Of a stretch of 64,000 bases of DNA, positions 17,493 to 28,607 are shown piece by piece. Origin of the DNA: Sphingobium trunci (lineage in GTDB: Bacteria; Pseudomonadota; Alphaproteobacteria; Sphingomonadales; Sphingomonadaceae); assembly GCF_022664535.1 (NCBI RefSeq), contig NZ_JAKUJY010000008.1, positions 114,786 to 178,785 on the forward strand. Reading direction: 5' to 3'. Below the pieces are notes generated by a model. The model searched no databases. It was not told the origin of the DNA and worked only from the letters and a program-made list of their open reading frames with translations. Each line of letters begins with the position of its first letter. Positions within the stretch are counted from its first letter, which is position 1. A program made the translations under genes and the position numbers.

Positions 17493-17936
17493 ATGTTCAG
17501 GAAAATGATTGCAACGGTTTCGGTGGCCAGCGCCGCCATCATGGGCATCGCCGCGGGCACGCCTGCCCTGGCGCAGAGCAATTACCATTATAGCGAACGC
17601 TATGAGGGCGATGATGGCAGCTATTATCGCAGCGAAACCTACCGCAACGACGACGGCTATTATGACCGTGGCTATCGCGACTATGATCGCCGCCCGGTCG
17701 AATATCGCGACGAATATATCCGCGAACGGCCCCGCCCCTATCGCACACACGCCTATAGCGAGCGCTGCACGTCCGGGACGACCGGCGCGCTGGTGGGCGG
17801 CGTTCTGGGCGGCCTGCTGGGCCGGGAGATCGGCCGCGGCGGACGGTGGGACCGGCCAAGCACGACCGGTCTGATCCTGGGCGCCGGTGCGGGCGCACTG
17901 GCTGGACGCGAGGTCGAGCGCAGCGACTGCCGCTGA
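17493..17936 (+). CDS. Secreted glycine-zipper protein
   Basis: 147 residues with a signal peptide ending at TPALA. The middle is rich in Tyr, Asp and Arg (YRNDDGYYDRGYRDYD), and the C-terminus has a glycine-zipper pair TGALVGGVLGGLLGREIG and GLILGAGAGALAGREVE, as in the 17-kDa antigen/2TM glycine-zipper family. Cys92-type and C-terminal Cys residues (ERCTSG, SDCR) could form a disulfide. Likely an envelope protein; function unknown. Start has GGAG a few bases upstream. Confidence 0.75.
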   Translation: MFRKMIATVSVASAAIMGIAAGTPALAQSNYHYSERYEGDDGSYYRSETYRNDDGYYDRGYRDYDRRPVEYRDEYIRERPRPYRTHAYSERCTSGTTGALVGGVLGGLLGREIGRGGRWDRPSTTGLILGAGAGALAGREVERSDCR

Positions 17937-18125
17937 AGCGCGAAAACTGACAGATGGAAGGCGGCGGGTCGCATGAGCGGCGCGCCGCCTTTGCCATGGG
18001 CGGCGCAGCAAAATGATAGCCGGGCCACCGATACTGATCCAGGTTTATTGACTCGACTCTGTCGCATCCTTCAGCTTCCACGACCGGAATGCGGTAAAAA
18101 AAATCGCACCCAGGAGAGGATGCCC

Positions 18126-18365
18126 ATGGACGCTGCCAACCCGGCCGGAGGAAAGTCTTTTCATGCTCTCCTGATGGAGTGTTTTGCCGAGCAGCGTTCT
18201 CCTACCGAAGAGGAGCTTGACTCGATCGCCTCCAAAATCTGGCGGGAAAGCCATGGTTCGATGACGGGCCAGGCATGGCAGGATGTCGCGCGCGGCAGCG
18301 ACGCCCATATGCAGATGATCCATGCCGCCATGGCCGCGCTGGGCGTGGACCGGCAAGCCGCCTGA
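18126..18365 (+). CDS. Small protein of unknown function
   Basis: 79 residues from the ATG at 18126, nine bases after AGGAG (18112-18116); an ATG at 18120 is too close to it. The sequence is helical and soluble (HALLMECFAEQRSPTEEELD, then SDAHMQMIHAAMAALGV). No family recognised. It converges on the flavoprotein gene, with stops seven bases apart. Confidence 0.6.
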   Translation: MDAANPAGGKSFHALLMECFAEQRSPTEEELDSIASKIWRESHGSMTGQAWQDVARGSDAHMQMIHAAMAALGVDRQAA

Positions 18366-18371
18366 TCCTCC

Positions 18372-19556
18372 TCAGAGTACCTGTGCCGCTGCCCAGCCGC
18401 TGGCCCAGGCCCATTGGAAATTATAGCCGCCCAGCCAGCCGGTGACGTCGACCGCTTCGCCGATCGCGTGGAAGCCGGGAATATGGCGCGATTCGAGGGT
18501 CCGGGAGGAAAGATCGGCGGTCGAAATGCCGCCGATGGTGACCTCCGCCTTAGCGAAACCCTCCGTGCCATTGGGGGTAAAGCGCCATCCGGCAAGTTGG
18601 CGTTCGGCCTCCTGCAGCTTGCGGTCGGGCAGGTTGCCGAGGTCGCCGGGCAGAGCGAGGCGTTCGGCCAGGACGTCGGCCAGGCGATCCGGCAGATGCA
18701 CGCGCAACAGGGCCGCCAGCGTGGCGCGCGGCCGGGCGCGCTTCGTCTCGGTCAGCCAGTGGCCAGGCAGATCCGGCAGGAAATCGAGGTCGATCGCCTC
18801 GCCATGACGCCAATAGGAGGAGATTTGCAGGATCGCCGGACCCGAAAGGCCCTTGTGCGTGAGCAGGGCGGCTTCGCGAAAGGCGGTCTTGCCGTGGCGG
18901 GCGACGACTTCGGTGGAAACGCCGGAGAGGGAACGGAACAGCAGATCCTCGCCGCCCAAGGTCAGGGGGACAAGGGCGGGGCGCGGTTCGACGATCTTGT
19001 GGCCGAACCGGCGCGCCAGATCATAGGCGAAGCCGGTGGCGCCGATTTTCGGGATGGAGGGGCCGCCCGTCGCGACGACGAGCGCGGGGGCCGAGGCGGT
19101 CCTGTCGCCATGAGCGACGCGGTAGCGGCCATCGACATGGCCGACGTCGGCGATCGCGTCGCCAAGCCGGATGGTCACCCCGCCCGCCTCGCATTCGGCC
19201 AGCAGCATCTCCACGATCTGCCGGGCGCTGCGGTCGCAGAAAAGCTGGCCCAGCGTCTTTTCATGCCAGGCGATGCCATGGCGCTCGACCAGGGCCAGGA
19301 AATCGCCGGGCGTGTAGCGGCCGAGCGCCGACTTGGCGAAATGGGGATTGGCCGACAGATAACGGTCCGGCGCGGTATGGATATTGGTGAAGTTGCAGCG
19401 GCCGCCGCCGGAGATGAGGATCTTCTTTCCCGGCTGATCGGCATGGTCGATGACGAGGACGCGCCTGCCCCGCTGGCCGGCAGTGGCCGCGCACATCAGT
19501 CCCGCACCGCCAGCGCCCAGGACGATGGCGTCGTAGCTTTCGGTACGGCCGGACAA
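18372..19556 (-). CDS. HI0933/BaiN-type flavoprotein
   Basis: 394 residues. It has the FAD-binding start AIVLGAGGAGLMCAATAGQ, the family signature KKILISGGGRCNFTN and a C-terminal GEAVDVTGWLGGYNFQWAWA. The family (YhiN/BaiN, TIGR00275) comprises NAD(P)/FAD-dependent oxidoreductases with mostly unknown substrates. It follows the DUF442 phosphatase gene by 2 bp, so they are probably co-transcribed. Confidence 0.9.
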   Translation of the reverse strand: MSGRTESYDAIVLGAGGAGLMCAATAGQRGRRVLVIDHADQPGKKILISGGGRCNFTNIHTAPDRYLSANPHFAKSALGRYTPGDFLALVERHGIAWHEKTLGQLFCDRSARQIVEMLLAECEAGGVTIRLGDAIADVGHVDGRYRVAHGDRTASAPALVVATGGPSIPKIGATGFAYDLARRFGHKIVEPRPALVPLTLGGEDLLFRSLSGVSTEVVARHGKTAFREAALLTHKGLSGPAILQISSYWRHGEAIDLDFLPDLPGHWLTETKRARPRATLAALLRVHLPDRLADVLAERLALPGDLGNLPDRKLQEAERQLAGWRFTPNGTEGFAKAEVTIGGISTADLSSRTLESRHIPGFHAIGEAVDVTGWLGGYNFQWAWASGWAAAQVL

Positions 19557-19558
19557 GA

Positions 19559-19987
19559 TCAGCCCGCGGCCAGCGCGTCCATGATCTGGCGGACAGGGGT
19601 GACGTCATAGCCCGCCGAGGCGGCCTGCTCGGTCAGCGCGGCCGGATGATCCCCGGCGCGGGCGCGGGTCAGGGCCCAGAGCAGCGTGCTGCGGGTGCCG
19701 GAGCGGCAATAGGCCAGCACCTTGCCCTCCCCCGCACCGTCGAGCGCGGCGGCCATGCCGTCGAGCTGCCAGGGAGCAAAGCCGCCATGGGCCACGGGAA
19801 CGGCGGCGTAGGCGATGCCCGCCGCCTTCGCCGCGGCCTCGATCTCCGCGCCGTTGGTCTGGCCCGGTTCCTCGTCGTCGGGGCGGTTGTTGACGATCAT
19901 GGTCACGCCCAGCGCCTTTGCTTCCGCCACCTGATCGACGCCGATCTGGGGGGATACATAGATGCTTTTGGTGAGCTGGCGGAACAT
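19559..19987 (-). CDS. DUF442/TIGR01244 sulfur transferase-phosphatase protein
   Basis: 142 residues. The start MFRQLTKSIYVSPQIGVDQV, NNRPDDEEPGQTN and the P-loop VLAYCRSGTRST (CX5R type) identify the family, seen alone or fused to beta-lactamase-like sulfur dioxygenases (Blh). Likely a cysteine-based phosphatase or sulfurtransferase. No sulfur dioxygenase is adjacent. Confidence 0.87.
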   Translation of the reverse strand: MFRQLTKSIYVSPQIGVDQVAEAKALGVTMIVNNRPDDEEPGQTNGAEIEAAAKAAGIAYAAVPVAHGGFAPWQLDGMAAALDGAGEGKVLAYCRSGTRSTLLWALTRARAGDHPAALTEQAASAGYDVTPVRQIMDALAAG

Positions 19988-20060
19988 GGGTCAAAACTCC
20001 TTCTTGGGCGCTGCCATGCGCTTGTGGAGCGCGCGATTCAAGGGGGATTGGTGGCGGGGA

Positions 20061-21830
<1,770 letters not shown>

Positions 21831-21879
21831 GAGAGCGGCTCTAACGGGACAATCGGTGGAGGACTAGGGCCATCAGGCG

Positions 21880-22194
21880 CTAGGGTTCCAGCAGACAGCC
21901 CCAGCCGGCGCGATAATGGGCCGTGCGGGACGCGAGCAGCGGGACGGCCGCACTGACCGACTGCGATTCCGGGAGGTCCTTCAGGGAGACCGCCCACATG
22001 CCGGGTTCCTTGTCTCCCCTGCAACTGTCCATCGACCGCCCCTCGACATAGCGGCAGGAGCAGGTGATCCGCGCGCCGAATGCCGCCCCGACCTGGGCAT
22101 GGGCCCGCAGGGCGCTGAAATTCCACGCGAACAGCAATATTACGGCGGTCGCGGCCGCTGCCCCCGCATATATCCATCTCGATCGGCCGGACAT
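21880..22194 (-). CDS. Membrane-anchored protein of unknown function
   Basis: 104 residues from the ATG at 22194, preceded by AAGGGGA. One transmembrane segment (WIYAGAAAATAVILLFAWNF) anchors a small domain outside the cytoplasm with the Cys-rich ITCSCRYVEGRSMDSCRGD and a last Cys near the end. A short ribosome site and the position head-to-head with a serine hydrolase support it. The Cys pattern suggests disulfides in the periplasm. Confidence 0.65.
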   Translation of the reverse strand: MSGRSRWIYAGAAAATAVILLFAWNFSALRAHAQVGAAFGARITCSCRYVEGRSMDSCRGDKEPGMWAVSLKDLPESQSVSAAVPLLASRTAHYRAGWGCLLEP

Positions 22195-22289
22195 GCTTCC
22201 CCTTCGCACGCATCATGCAGTGTTCGCCGCCGCATTCCCCGTTCGGCGGACTATTTCGTCCGCGCCGGAAATGCTCTAGGCGGCGGCTT

Positions 22290-23411
22290 ATGAGGCTTGA
22301 GCGGAAAAGCGTAAAGCGCCTTGGCGCGGCGGGCGGCATTTTGGCGATGCTGGCGGCGGCGGGCCTGTGGACGGTACGCGCCGCCGCGCCCGAACCCCCG
22401 GCCCATATCGCGGGCGATGCGGACGTCGATGCCGCCGCCCTGCGCGCGGCGATCGATCCCCTGTTCGATGGCAAGGCGGGCGAGACGCGCGCGCTGATCG
22501 TCATGCATGACGGGGAGATGGTGGCGGAACGCTATGCCCCCGGCTTCGGACCACGGACCAAATTGCTGTCCTGGTCGATCGGCAAGAGCGTCACGGCGGT
22601 GCTGATCGGGCTGATGGTGGCGGACGGACGGCTGGCGCTGGATTCGCCGGTGCCGGTCCCGGCCTGGAGCCAGCCGGGCGATCCCAGGGGCAGGATCACG
22701 CTGCGGCAGTTGCTTGCGATGACATCGGGCCTCGACCATGCGGAGGATTCCGAACCGCTGGCGCAGGCGGATACGGTGCGGATGCTGTTCACCGACGGGG
22801 CGCAGAATATGGGCGCCTTTGCCGAGGCGAAACCGCTCGCCCACCGGCCGGGTTCGGTCTTTTCCTATTCGACCGGCAACAGCATGATTCTGACCGATCT
22901 CATGACGCGGATGCTGACCAGCAGCGACGATCCCGACGTGCGGCGGCGGGCCATGCAGATGTTCGTCGACGGGCGGTTGAAGATTCCGGCGCGCCTGCAA
23001 AGCCTGACCGTCGAATATGATGCGGCCGGAACGATGATCGGCGGCAGTTTCCTGCATATGACGGCGCGGGACTATGCCCGCTTCGGCGAACTGCTGCGCA
23101 ACCAAGGGCGCGGGGTTGCGGGGCACCAGATCGTGCCCGAAAAGTGGATCGACTATATGCGCACGCCCTCTCCGCGCAACGCGGCCTATGGCGCGCATCT
23201 CTGGCTCAACAGGGATAGCGGGGAAAGCGCGCTGATGCCGGGCCGGGCGCCCGGCAGCCTGTTCGGCTGCGTCGGGCATGACGGCCAATATATCCTCGTT
23301 TCGCCCGCCCAGAGGCTGACCGTGGTGCGGCTGGGCATGTCCCCGGCCAAGGAAGAACGGGAGGCGGTGAAGGACGCGCTGGCGAAGCTGGTGGGGCTGT
23401 TCCCCCGCTAG
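22290..23411 (+). CDS. Serine hydrolase, beta-lactamase/PBP class C fold
   Basis: 373 residues from the ATG at 22290. It has an N-terminal membrane or signal segment (LGAAGGILAMLAAAGLW). The catalytic SxxK is SIGK in LLSWSIGKSVTAVLIG and the Tyr motif is YSTGN, both typical of 6-aminohexanoate hydrolase/EstB-like enzymes. The third motif is likely HDGQYI near the end. It probably hydrolyses an ester, amide or D-amino peptide in the periplasm. Its TAG stop is the left edge of a repeat that separates it from convergent phzF-like gene. Confidence 0.88.
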   Translation: MRLERKSVKRLGAAGGILAMLAAAGLWTVRAAAPEPPAHIAGDADVDAAALRAAIDPLFDGKAGETRALIVMHDGEMVAERYAPGFGPRTKLLSWSIGKSVTAVLIGLMVADGRLALDSPVPVPAWSQPGDPRGRITLRQLLAMTSGLDHAEDSEPLAQADTVRMLFTDGAQNMGAFAEAKPLAHRPGSVFSYSTGNSMILTDLMTRMLTSSDDPDVRRRAMQMFVDGRLKIPARLQSLTVEYDAAGTMIGGSFLHMTARDYARFGELLRNQGRGVAGHQIVPEKWIDYMRTPSPRNAAYGAHLWLNRDSGESALMPGRAPGSLFGCVGHDGQYILVSPAQRLTVVRLGMSPAKEEREAVKDALAKLVGLFPR

Positions 23412-23513
23412 AGCATTTTCCAGGCAGGTGGCATCACCTGCTGGCTCGGAAAATGCGGAAAACAAGGACAAATAGACCATGATCCGATTCAACTCGATCG
23501 GATCATGGTCTAG
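23408..23513. repeat. 98-bp double-hairpin repeat, copy 2, flanked by CTAG
   Basis: Interior 23412-23509, nearly identical to copy 1. CTAG at 23408-23411 contains the stop of the serine hydrolase, and CTAG at 23510-23513 contains the stop of the PhzF-like gene on the other strand. Confidence 0.95.
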
Positions 23514-24298
23514 AGCAGGAAACTGCCCTCTATCACCGTGCGGCAGGCGCCGGTCAGCATCACCCGCCCTTCCGAAAGGCGGCAGCCCAGGCGGCCGCCA
23601 CGGGCCGAAGCCTGCCAGGCGCTGAATTTCGTCCTGCCGAGGCGCGGCGCCCAGAAGGGGGTCAGCAGGCAATGGGCCGAACCGGTGACCGGGTCTTCAT
23701 CGATACCGGCGCCGGGAACGAAGACCCGGCTGACGATATCGCTGTCATCCCCCGGCGCGGTGGCGATCAGCATGATGTCGCCCAGAGCCTTGAGCGCCGC
23801 GAAATCGGGTTTCAGGGCACGCACCGCCGCCGCATCGGGAAAGAGGAACAGGCTATAGCCGCCATCGCGCCAATGCGATTCGACGGGATGGCCGCCCAGG
23901 CCCGCCGCCAGATCGGGCAAGGGGCGCGGCTCCATCGACCATGCAGGCAATGACAGGGTGTAGCCGTCGCGGTCCCGCGAGACGGTGAGCACGCCGGCAT
24001 CGCGCGTACGGAAACGAACCGCGATGTTGCCGCCGATCAGCACATGGCCGCTCGCCAGCGTGGCATGGCCGCACAGCTTGACCTCCACGGCGGGCGTGAA
24101 CCAGCGCAGGGCATAGTCCGCCTCCGGATCATCAGGCGTGGGCACGGTGAAGGCGGTTTCGGAGAGATTGTTTTCCGCCGCGATCCTCTGAAGCGTCGCA
24201 TCGTCCAGCCATTGGCCAAGCGGCATCACGGCGGCAGGATTGCCGGTGAACGGGGCGTCGGCGAAGGCGTCGACCTGGGTGAAGGGCAGGCTGGTCAT
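23510..24298 (-). CDS. PhzF family isomerase/epimerase
   Basis: 262 residues. The N-terminal QVDAFADAPFTGNPAAVM is the family signature, the catalytic acid is Glu47 in ENNLSETAFT, and LRWFTPAVEVKLCGHATLASGHVL and DPVTGSAHC follow. PhzF-fold enzymes catalyse hydrogen shifts or epimerisation on small acids; the phenazine role itself is not implied here, as no phz genes are nearby. Its stop lies in the edge of the repeat. Confidence 0.92.
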   Translation of the reverse strand: MTSLPFTQVDAFADAPFTGNPAAVMPLGQWLDDATLQRIAAENNLSETAFTVPTPDDPEADYALRWFTPAVEVKLCGHATLASGHVLIGGNIAVRFRTRDAGVLTVSRDRDGYTLSLPAWSMEPRPLPDLAAGLGGHPVESHWRDGGYSLFLFPDAAAVRALKPDFAALKALGDIMLIATAPGDDSDIVSRVFVPGAGIDEDPVTGSAHCLLTPFWAPRLGRTKFSAWQASARGGRLGCRLSEGRVMLTGACRTVIEGSFLL

Positions 24299-24707
24299 GG
24301 GCGGTCCTTTTCGGCTTTGACGCCATCATGCTGTCGCGAGGGGCGGCTTTACAGGGCCGCTTCGCCGGAAATGGTCTGCGCCGCCCGAAGCAGAATCGGC
24401 CAGGCAACACCCGCGGCGTGGCAATGGGATCCATGGTCGGTCAATTACCGATCGGGCGTCGTGGGGAGGTGGAAACGAAATGGGCCAGCCATGGTTGCAT
24501 GGCTGGCCCGTGTTCGCGGCTGAAGGGGACGTTTTGACCGCCAATCCATGCTGAACCCGAAGGTTGCAGAGGAATGGCGCTCCCCAGGCTTACGCACTGC
24601 CGCTCGCCCTCCCGCGGGCGATCTGTGACAATGATGTTACCGCAGATTGAGCGAGTCGTCTCGACAGAATCGCGTCTTTACCGAAATTAAGGCTCGATTC
24701 GGCGCTT
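24299..24707. other. Intergenic region between aroC and the PhzF gene; structured, no protein gene
   Basis: Frames on both strands are short and unlike any family. It holds the phzF upstream region near 24299-24330 and the structured block described at 24482-24603. A GC hairpin (CGCCC/GGGCG) lies at about 24605-24620. Confidence 0.6.
24482..24603 (-). ncRNA. Candidate small RNA with terminator hairpin
   Basis: Read on the minus strand, 24603-24516 folds into a long imperfect hairpin: GCGGC/GCCGC, GGGGA/TCCCC, CGCC/GGCG, then AACC-CGAA-GGTT at the tip, with one asymmetric internal loop (4 versus 13 nt). It is followed by a perfect 12-bp stem GGGCCAGCCATG/CATGGCTGGCCC (24482-24509) and the T-rich ATTTCGTTTCC, which looks like an intrinsic terminator. 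A single long hairpin with a large internal loop recalls 6S RNA, but I cannot match it by sequence. No promoter identified. Confidence 0.35.
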
Positions 24708-25784
24708 TCAGTCGTCGCCGCACTGGGCCCGGTGGAGAAGTTTCTGATCCGCCAGTACCAGCGCCATCATCGCCTCCACCACCGGCACGCCGCGAATGCC
24801 GACGCAGGGGTCGTGCCGCCCCCGGGTGATGATGTCCGATGCAGCGCCTTCGCGTGTGACGGTTTCGACCGGGATCAGGATAGAGCTGGTCGGCTTGAAG
24901 GCTATGCGGACCTTGACCGGCTGGCCGGTGGAGATGCCGCCCGCTATGCCCCCGGCATGATTGGCGAGGAAGACGGGCTTGCCGTCATTGCCCGGCCGCA
25001 TGGGATCGGCATTCTGCTCGCCGCGCAGGCGGGCGGCGGCGAAGCCATCGCCGATCTCCACGCCCTTGACCGCGTTGATGCTCATCATCGCGGCGGCCAG
25101 TTCGCTGTCGAGCTTGGCATAGAGCGGCGCGCCCCAGCCCGCGGGAACGCCACTCGCCACGCACTCGACCACCGCGCCGAGCGAGGAGCCGTCCTTGCGC
25201 GCATCATCCACCAGCTTTTCCCAGCGCTTCGCGGCCTGCGGATCGGGGCAGAAGAAGGGGTTGTTGTCGATCTCGCCCGCATCGAAGCGGGCAAGGTCGA
25301 TCGCGTCGCCGCCAATCTCGCTGACATAGGCGAAGATGTCGACATCGGGGATGACGAGCCGCGCGACGGCGCCGGCGGCCACGCGGGAGGCCGTCTCGCG
25401 GGCGGAGGAGCGGCCGCCGCCGCGATAGTCGCGAAAGCCATATTTGGCGTCATAGGCATAGTCGGCATGGCCGGGGCGATAGGCCTTGGCAACGTCGCCA
25501 TAATCCTTGGAGCGCTGGTCGGTATTCTCGATCATCAGGCTGATCGGGGTGCCGGTGGTCCGCCCCTCGAACACGCCGGAGAGGATGCGCACCTCGTCCG
25601 CTTCCCGGCGCTGGGTCGTGAATTTCGACGTGCCGGGCTTGCGCTTGTCCAGCAAGGGCTGGATGTCGGCTTCGCTCAGGGGCAGGCCGGGAGGGCAGCC
25701 GTCGACAACCGCGCCGATGGCGGGCCCATGGGACTCGCCCCAGGTCGAGAAGCGGAAGACGCGGCCGAAGGTGTTGAAGCTCAT
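24708..25784 (-). CDS. aroC: Chorismate synthase AroC
   Basis: 358 residues from the ATG at 25784. All three signatures are visible: [20 protein letters not shown], the [19 protein letters not shown] segment and [16 protein letters not shown]. It converts 5-enolpyruvylshikimate 3-phosphate to chorismate using reduced FMN, the last step of the shikimate pathway. It lies downstream of fabI on the same strand; a GC-rich inverted repeat fills the gap. Confidence 0.97.
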   Translation of the reverse strand: MSFNTFGRVFRFSTWGESHGPAIGAVVDGCPPGLPLSEADIQPLLDKRKPGTSKFTTQRREADEVRILSGVFEGRTTGTPISLMIENTDQRSKDYGDVAKAYRPGHADYAYDAKYGFRDYRGGGRSSARETASRVAAGAVARLVIPDVDIFAYVSEIGGDAIDLARFDAGEIDNNPFFCPDPQAAKRWEKLVDDARKDGSSLGAVVECVASGVPAGWGAPLYAKLDSELAAAMMSINAVKGVEIGDGFAAARLRGEQNADPMRPGNDGKPVFLANHAGGIAGGISTGQPVKVRIAFKPTSSILIPVETVTREGAASDIITRGRHDPCVGIRGVPVVEAMMALVLADQKLLHRAQCGDD

Positions 25785-25799
25785 ATGTCCTGCCTTTTG

Positions 25800-25872
25800 G
25801 ATGAGGTGATTGCCCTCACCCTCCCGCCGCTTCGCGCCGGGCCCTGCCCTCCCCCCGGCGGGAGAGGGTCTC
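25800..25872. repeat. GC-rich inverted repeat between fabI and aroC
   Basis: CCCTCACCCTCCCGCCG at one side and CGGCGGGAGAGGG at the other form an imperfect stem, the pattern of intergenic palindromes common in alphaproteobacteria. It may end or trim the fabI transcript. Confidence 0.5.
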
Positions 25873-25873
25873 G

Positions 25874-26680
25874 TTACTTCTCCAGCGCGATGTCCGGCGC
25901 ATCCTCGGCCTTCATGCCGATGACGTTGTAGCCCGCGTCGACATGGTGGACTTCGCCCGTCACCCCTGCCGCGAGATCGGACAAGAGATAGAGGCCTGCG
26001 CCGCCCACATCCTCGATCGTCACGTTGCGGCGAAGCGGGCTGTTCAGCTCGTTCCACTTCATGATGTAGCGGAAGTCGCCGATGCCGCTGGCCGCGAGCG
26101 TCTTGATCGGCCCGGCCGAGATCGCGTTGACGCGGATATTTTCCGGTCCCAGATCCATCGCCAGATATTTGACGCTGGTTTCCAGCGCCGCCTTGGCCAC
26201 GCCCATGACGTTATAATGCGGGATCACCTTTTCCGCGCCATAATAGCTCAGGGTCAGCAGGCTGCCGCCCTCTGGCATCAGTTCGCGCGCGCGCTTGGCG
26301 ACGGCGACGAAGCTGTAGGCGGAGATGTTCATCGTCAGCAGGAAATTTTCCAGGCTGGTGTCGACATATTTGCCGCGCAGCTCATTCTTGTCGGAAAAGC
26401 CGATGGCGTGGACCACGAAGTCCAGCTTCCCCCACTTCGCCTTCAACTCGTCGAAAGCGGCGTCCAGCTTGTCCATGTCGGACACGTCGCAATCGATCAG
26501 CAGGTCCGAACCCAGTTCCGCCGCCAGCGGCCGGACCCGCTTGGCCAGCGCCTCGCCCTGATAGGAGAAGGCCAGTTCCGCGCCCTGCGCATGCAGCGCC
26601 TTCGAAATACCCCAGGCCAGCGACTTGTCGTTCGCCAGACCCATGATCAGACCGCGTTTTCCCGCCATCAAGCCTGTCAT
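25874..26680 (-). CDS. fabI: Enoyl-ACP reductase FabI
   Basis: 268 residues. The NADH fold starts [20 protein letters not shown], and the active pair is Tyr156 and Lys163 (Y-x6-K in YNVMGVAK) with [13 protein letters not shown] downstream. It reduces trans-2-enoyl-ACP in fatty acid elongation and is the target of triclosan-type inhibitors in the family. Its start overlaps the yihY stop by four bases, so the two are coupled. Confidence 0.97.
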   Translation of the reverse strand: MTGLMAGKRGLIMGLANDKSLAWGISKALHAQGAELAFSYQGEALAKRVRPLAAELGSDLLIDCDVSDMDKLDAAFDELKAKWGKLDFVVHAIGFSDKNELRGKYVDTSLENFLLTMNISAYSFVAVAKRARELMPEGGSLLTLSYYGAEKVIPHYNVMGVAKAALETSVKYLAMDLGPENIRVNAISAGPIKTLAASGIGDFRYIMKWNELNSPLRRNVTIEDVGGAGLYLLSDLAAGVTGEVHHVDAGYNVIGMKAEDAPDIALEK

Positions 26681-27648
26681 TCCGTCGTTCCATTCCCTTT
26701 ATCGGCCTGCGCGGCGGCTTGGGCTTCCTCTTCCGGGAATTCCGCCAGCGCCGCATTCAATTCCGCGCCAATTACCACGCCAAGCCCGACTAGGAAGAAA
26801 AAAATCAGCGTAATCATCACGCCGGCCAGGCTGCCATAGGTGCGGTCATAGCCGCCCAGCAGCGAAAGGGTGGGCGGAAGCAGCAGGGTGACGCCATACC
26901 ACCACAATGTCGTGGCGATCGCGCCCGGCCATTTGGGGAAGCGCGGGTCCTTGTAGAGGCTGGGGGTGAGGGAGACGTAGAGATAGTAGAGCGCCACGCC
27001 CAATATCGCCATCGGCACCATCTTGGTCAGGCTGACGATCTGGATCGCGTCATCGGCAAAGGGCAGGATATTGTGCAGGAACTGGTCCACACCAGTGATG
27101 ATGACCTGCAGGGAAAAGGCGAACATCACCGCGAACACGCTGATCAGCGTGATGCCGATGGCGGTCAGGCGATAATGCCAGAAGGGACGCGTGCTCTTGG
27201 TGCCGTAGGCGCGGCGCAATATGTCCCTGATCGTCTCTATGAGGCTGCCGACCGTCCAGAGGCCCACCAGACCGCCCAGCCAGAGCAGCGGTCCGGTGCG
27301 GGCATGGAGGACGTCATGGATCGGCTGACGCACCACGTCGGCGACGCCCCGCGGCACATTTTCCAGAAAGGCATTGACCGCGGCGAGGCCGTCCTGCGAC
27401 CGGCCGAAGATGCTGGCCACCGCCGCCGCCACGATGAAGAAGGGGAACAACGTCATCAGCGACAGATAGGCGAGGTTCCCCGCATGGATGAAGCCGTCGC
27501 TATAGGTGCCGACGGCCACCCGCTTCATGATTTCAAAGGCATGACTGCCCGGCCGCACACGGTCGAGATGGCGGTTGAGCTGGGCGCGGGCCTCTTCCGT
27601 GATGTGTTTGCGGCGGGATTCGGGTGACAGGGGAGACGGTTGCGGCAT
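26677..27648 (-). CDS. YihY/BrkB family inner-membrane protein
   Basis: 323 residues with about six hydrophobic segments. The first, GFIHAGNLAYLSLMTLFPFF, is the family hallmark. The C-terminus is acidic and Ala-rich. Often annotated 'ribonuclease BN', which is a historical error; function is unknown, possibly envelope transport. It lies between the dnaJ-like gene (14 bp upstream) and fabI. Confidence 0.93.
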   Translation of the reverse strand: MPQPSPLSPESRRKHITEEARAQLNRHLDRVRPGSHAFEIMKRVAVGTYSDGFIHAGNLAYLSLMTLFPFFIVAAAVASIFGRSQDGLAAVNAFLENVPRGVADVVRQPIHDVLHARTGPLLWLGGLVGLWTVGSLIETIRDILRRAYGTKSTRPFWHYRLTAIGITLISVFAVMFAFSLQVIITGVDQFLHNILPFADDAIQIVSLTKMVPMAILGVALYYLYVSLTPSLYKDPRFPKWPGAIATTLWWYGVTLLLPPTLSLLGGYDRTYGSLAGVMITLIFFFLVGLGVVIGAELNAALAEFPEEEAQAAAQADKGNGTTE

Positions 27649-27662
27649 CCTCCCCTAACCCC

Positions 27663-28607
27663 TCAAACGCCCAGATGGGTCCGCACGGCGCGGCTGTCGT
27701 GCCAGCCCTCGACGAGCGCCTGGATCGCCGGATCCTGGGCGGGCACATCGATCAACAGGGTGACGAGCTGGTCGCCGCGCTGGCCGCCCTTGCCATGGAA
27801 ACCCCGGCCGCGCAGGCGCAGCGTCTTGCCGGAGGTCGCGCCGGCGGGGACGCCCAGCATCACCGGGCCATCGACCGTGGGCACCTTGACCTTCGCGCCC
27901 TTCACCGCTTCATCGAGCGTGATCGGCAGGTCGAGCAGCACATTGTCGCCGTCGCGGGTGAAGAAGGCATGCGGCTTGATCTCGATCGTCACGATGGCGT
28001 CGCCCGCACCGGCGGGTCCGGGCTGGCCCTTGCCCGACAGGCGCATCTGCGTGCCGGTCTCGACGCCTGCGGACAGTTTGAGGTCGATGGTCTTGCCGTC
28101 CTGCAGCGTGATCCGCTGCGGGGCCAGGGTCGCCGCGTCGACGAACTGGACGGCCAGGCGATAGGAGACATTGGCGCCCTTTTGCGGCGGGGCGCCGCGA
28201 CCGAAGCCGCCAAAGCCTCCGCCGCCGCCCGCGCGCCGCCCGCCGCCGAACAGCCCTTCGAAAATATCGCCGAAATCCGCGCCGCCCTCGTTGAACTCGA
28301 AACCGCCGCCCTGTCCCGGATGGCCGCGAAAACCGCCACTGCCTCCGCCGAAGCCGAAGGGCGCGGTGGGGTTGCCTTCACCGTCAATCTCGCCACGGTC
28401 GAACCGGGCGCGCTTGTCCTTGTCCGACAGCAGGTCATAGGCGCTGGTGACGGCGGAGAATTTCTCCGCGGCCTTGGGATTATCCTTGTTGCGGTCGGGG
28501 TGCAGTTCCTTGGCGAGCTTCCGGTAGGCGGACTTGATCTCTGCCTCGCTCGCGCCGCGCGCGACGCCCAATGTGGAGTAGGGATCAGCAGCCATCGCCG
28601 GTAACAT
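27663..28607 (-). CDS. DnaJ-class co-chaperone (CbpA-like)
   Basis: 314 residues. The J domain at the N-terminus (YSTLGVARGASEAEIKSAYR) contains the HPD triad in ELHPDRNKDNP. A Gly/Phe-rich linker (FGFGGGSGGFRG, GGGRRAGGGGGFGGFG) and a DnaJ C-terminal substrate-binding domain follow; the Cys-rich zinc region of true DnaJ is missing, as in CbpA. It stimulates DnaK ATPase. The start could be 28595 (MAADPYST) instead of 28607. It is divergent from pdxH. Confidence 0.92.
   Translation of the reverse strand: MLPAMAADPYSTLGVARGASEAEIKSAYRKLAKELHPDRNKDNPKAAEKFSAVTSAYDLLSDKDKRARFDRGEIDGEGNPTAPFGFGGGSGGFRGHPGQGGGFEFNEGGADFGDIFEGLFGGGRRAGGGGGFGGFGRGAPPQKGANVSYRLAVQFVDAATLAPQRITLQDGKTIDLKLSAGVETGTQMRLSGKGQPGPAGAGDAIVTIEIKPHAFFTRDGDNVLLDLPITLDEAVKGAKVKVPTVDGPVMLGVPAGATSGKTLRLRGRGFHGKGGQRGDQLVTLLIDVPAQDPAIQALVEGWHDSRAVRTHLGV

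Noticed and set aside
23510..24298. Phenazine biosynthesis locus
   Set aside because: Only a PhzF-fold protein is present; no other phz genes nearby.
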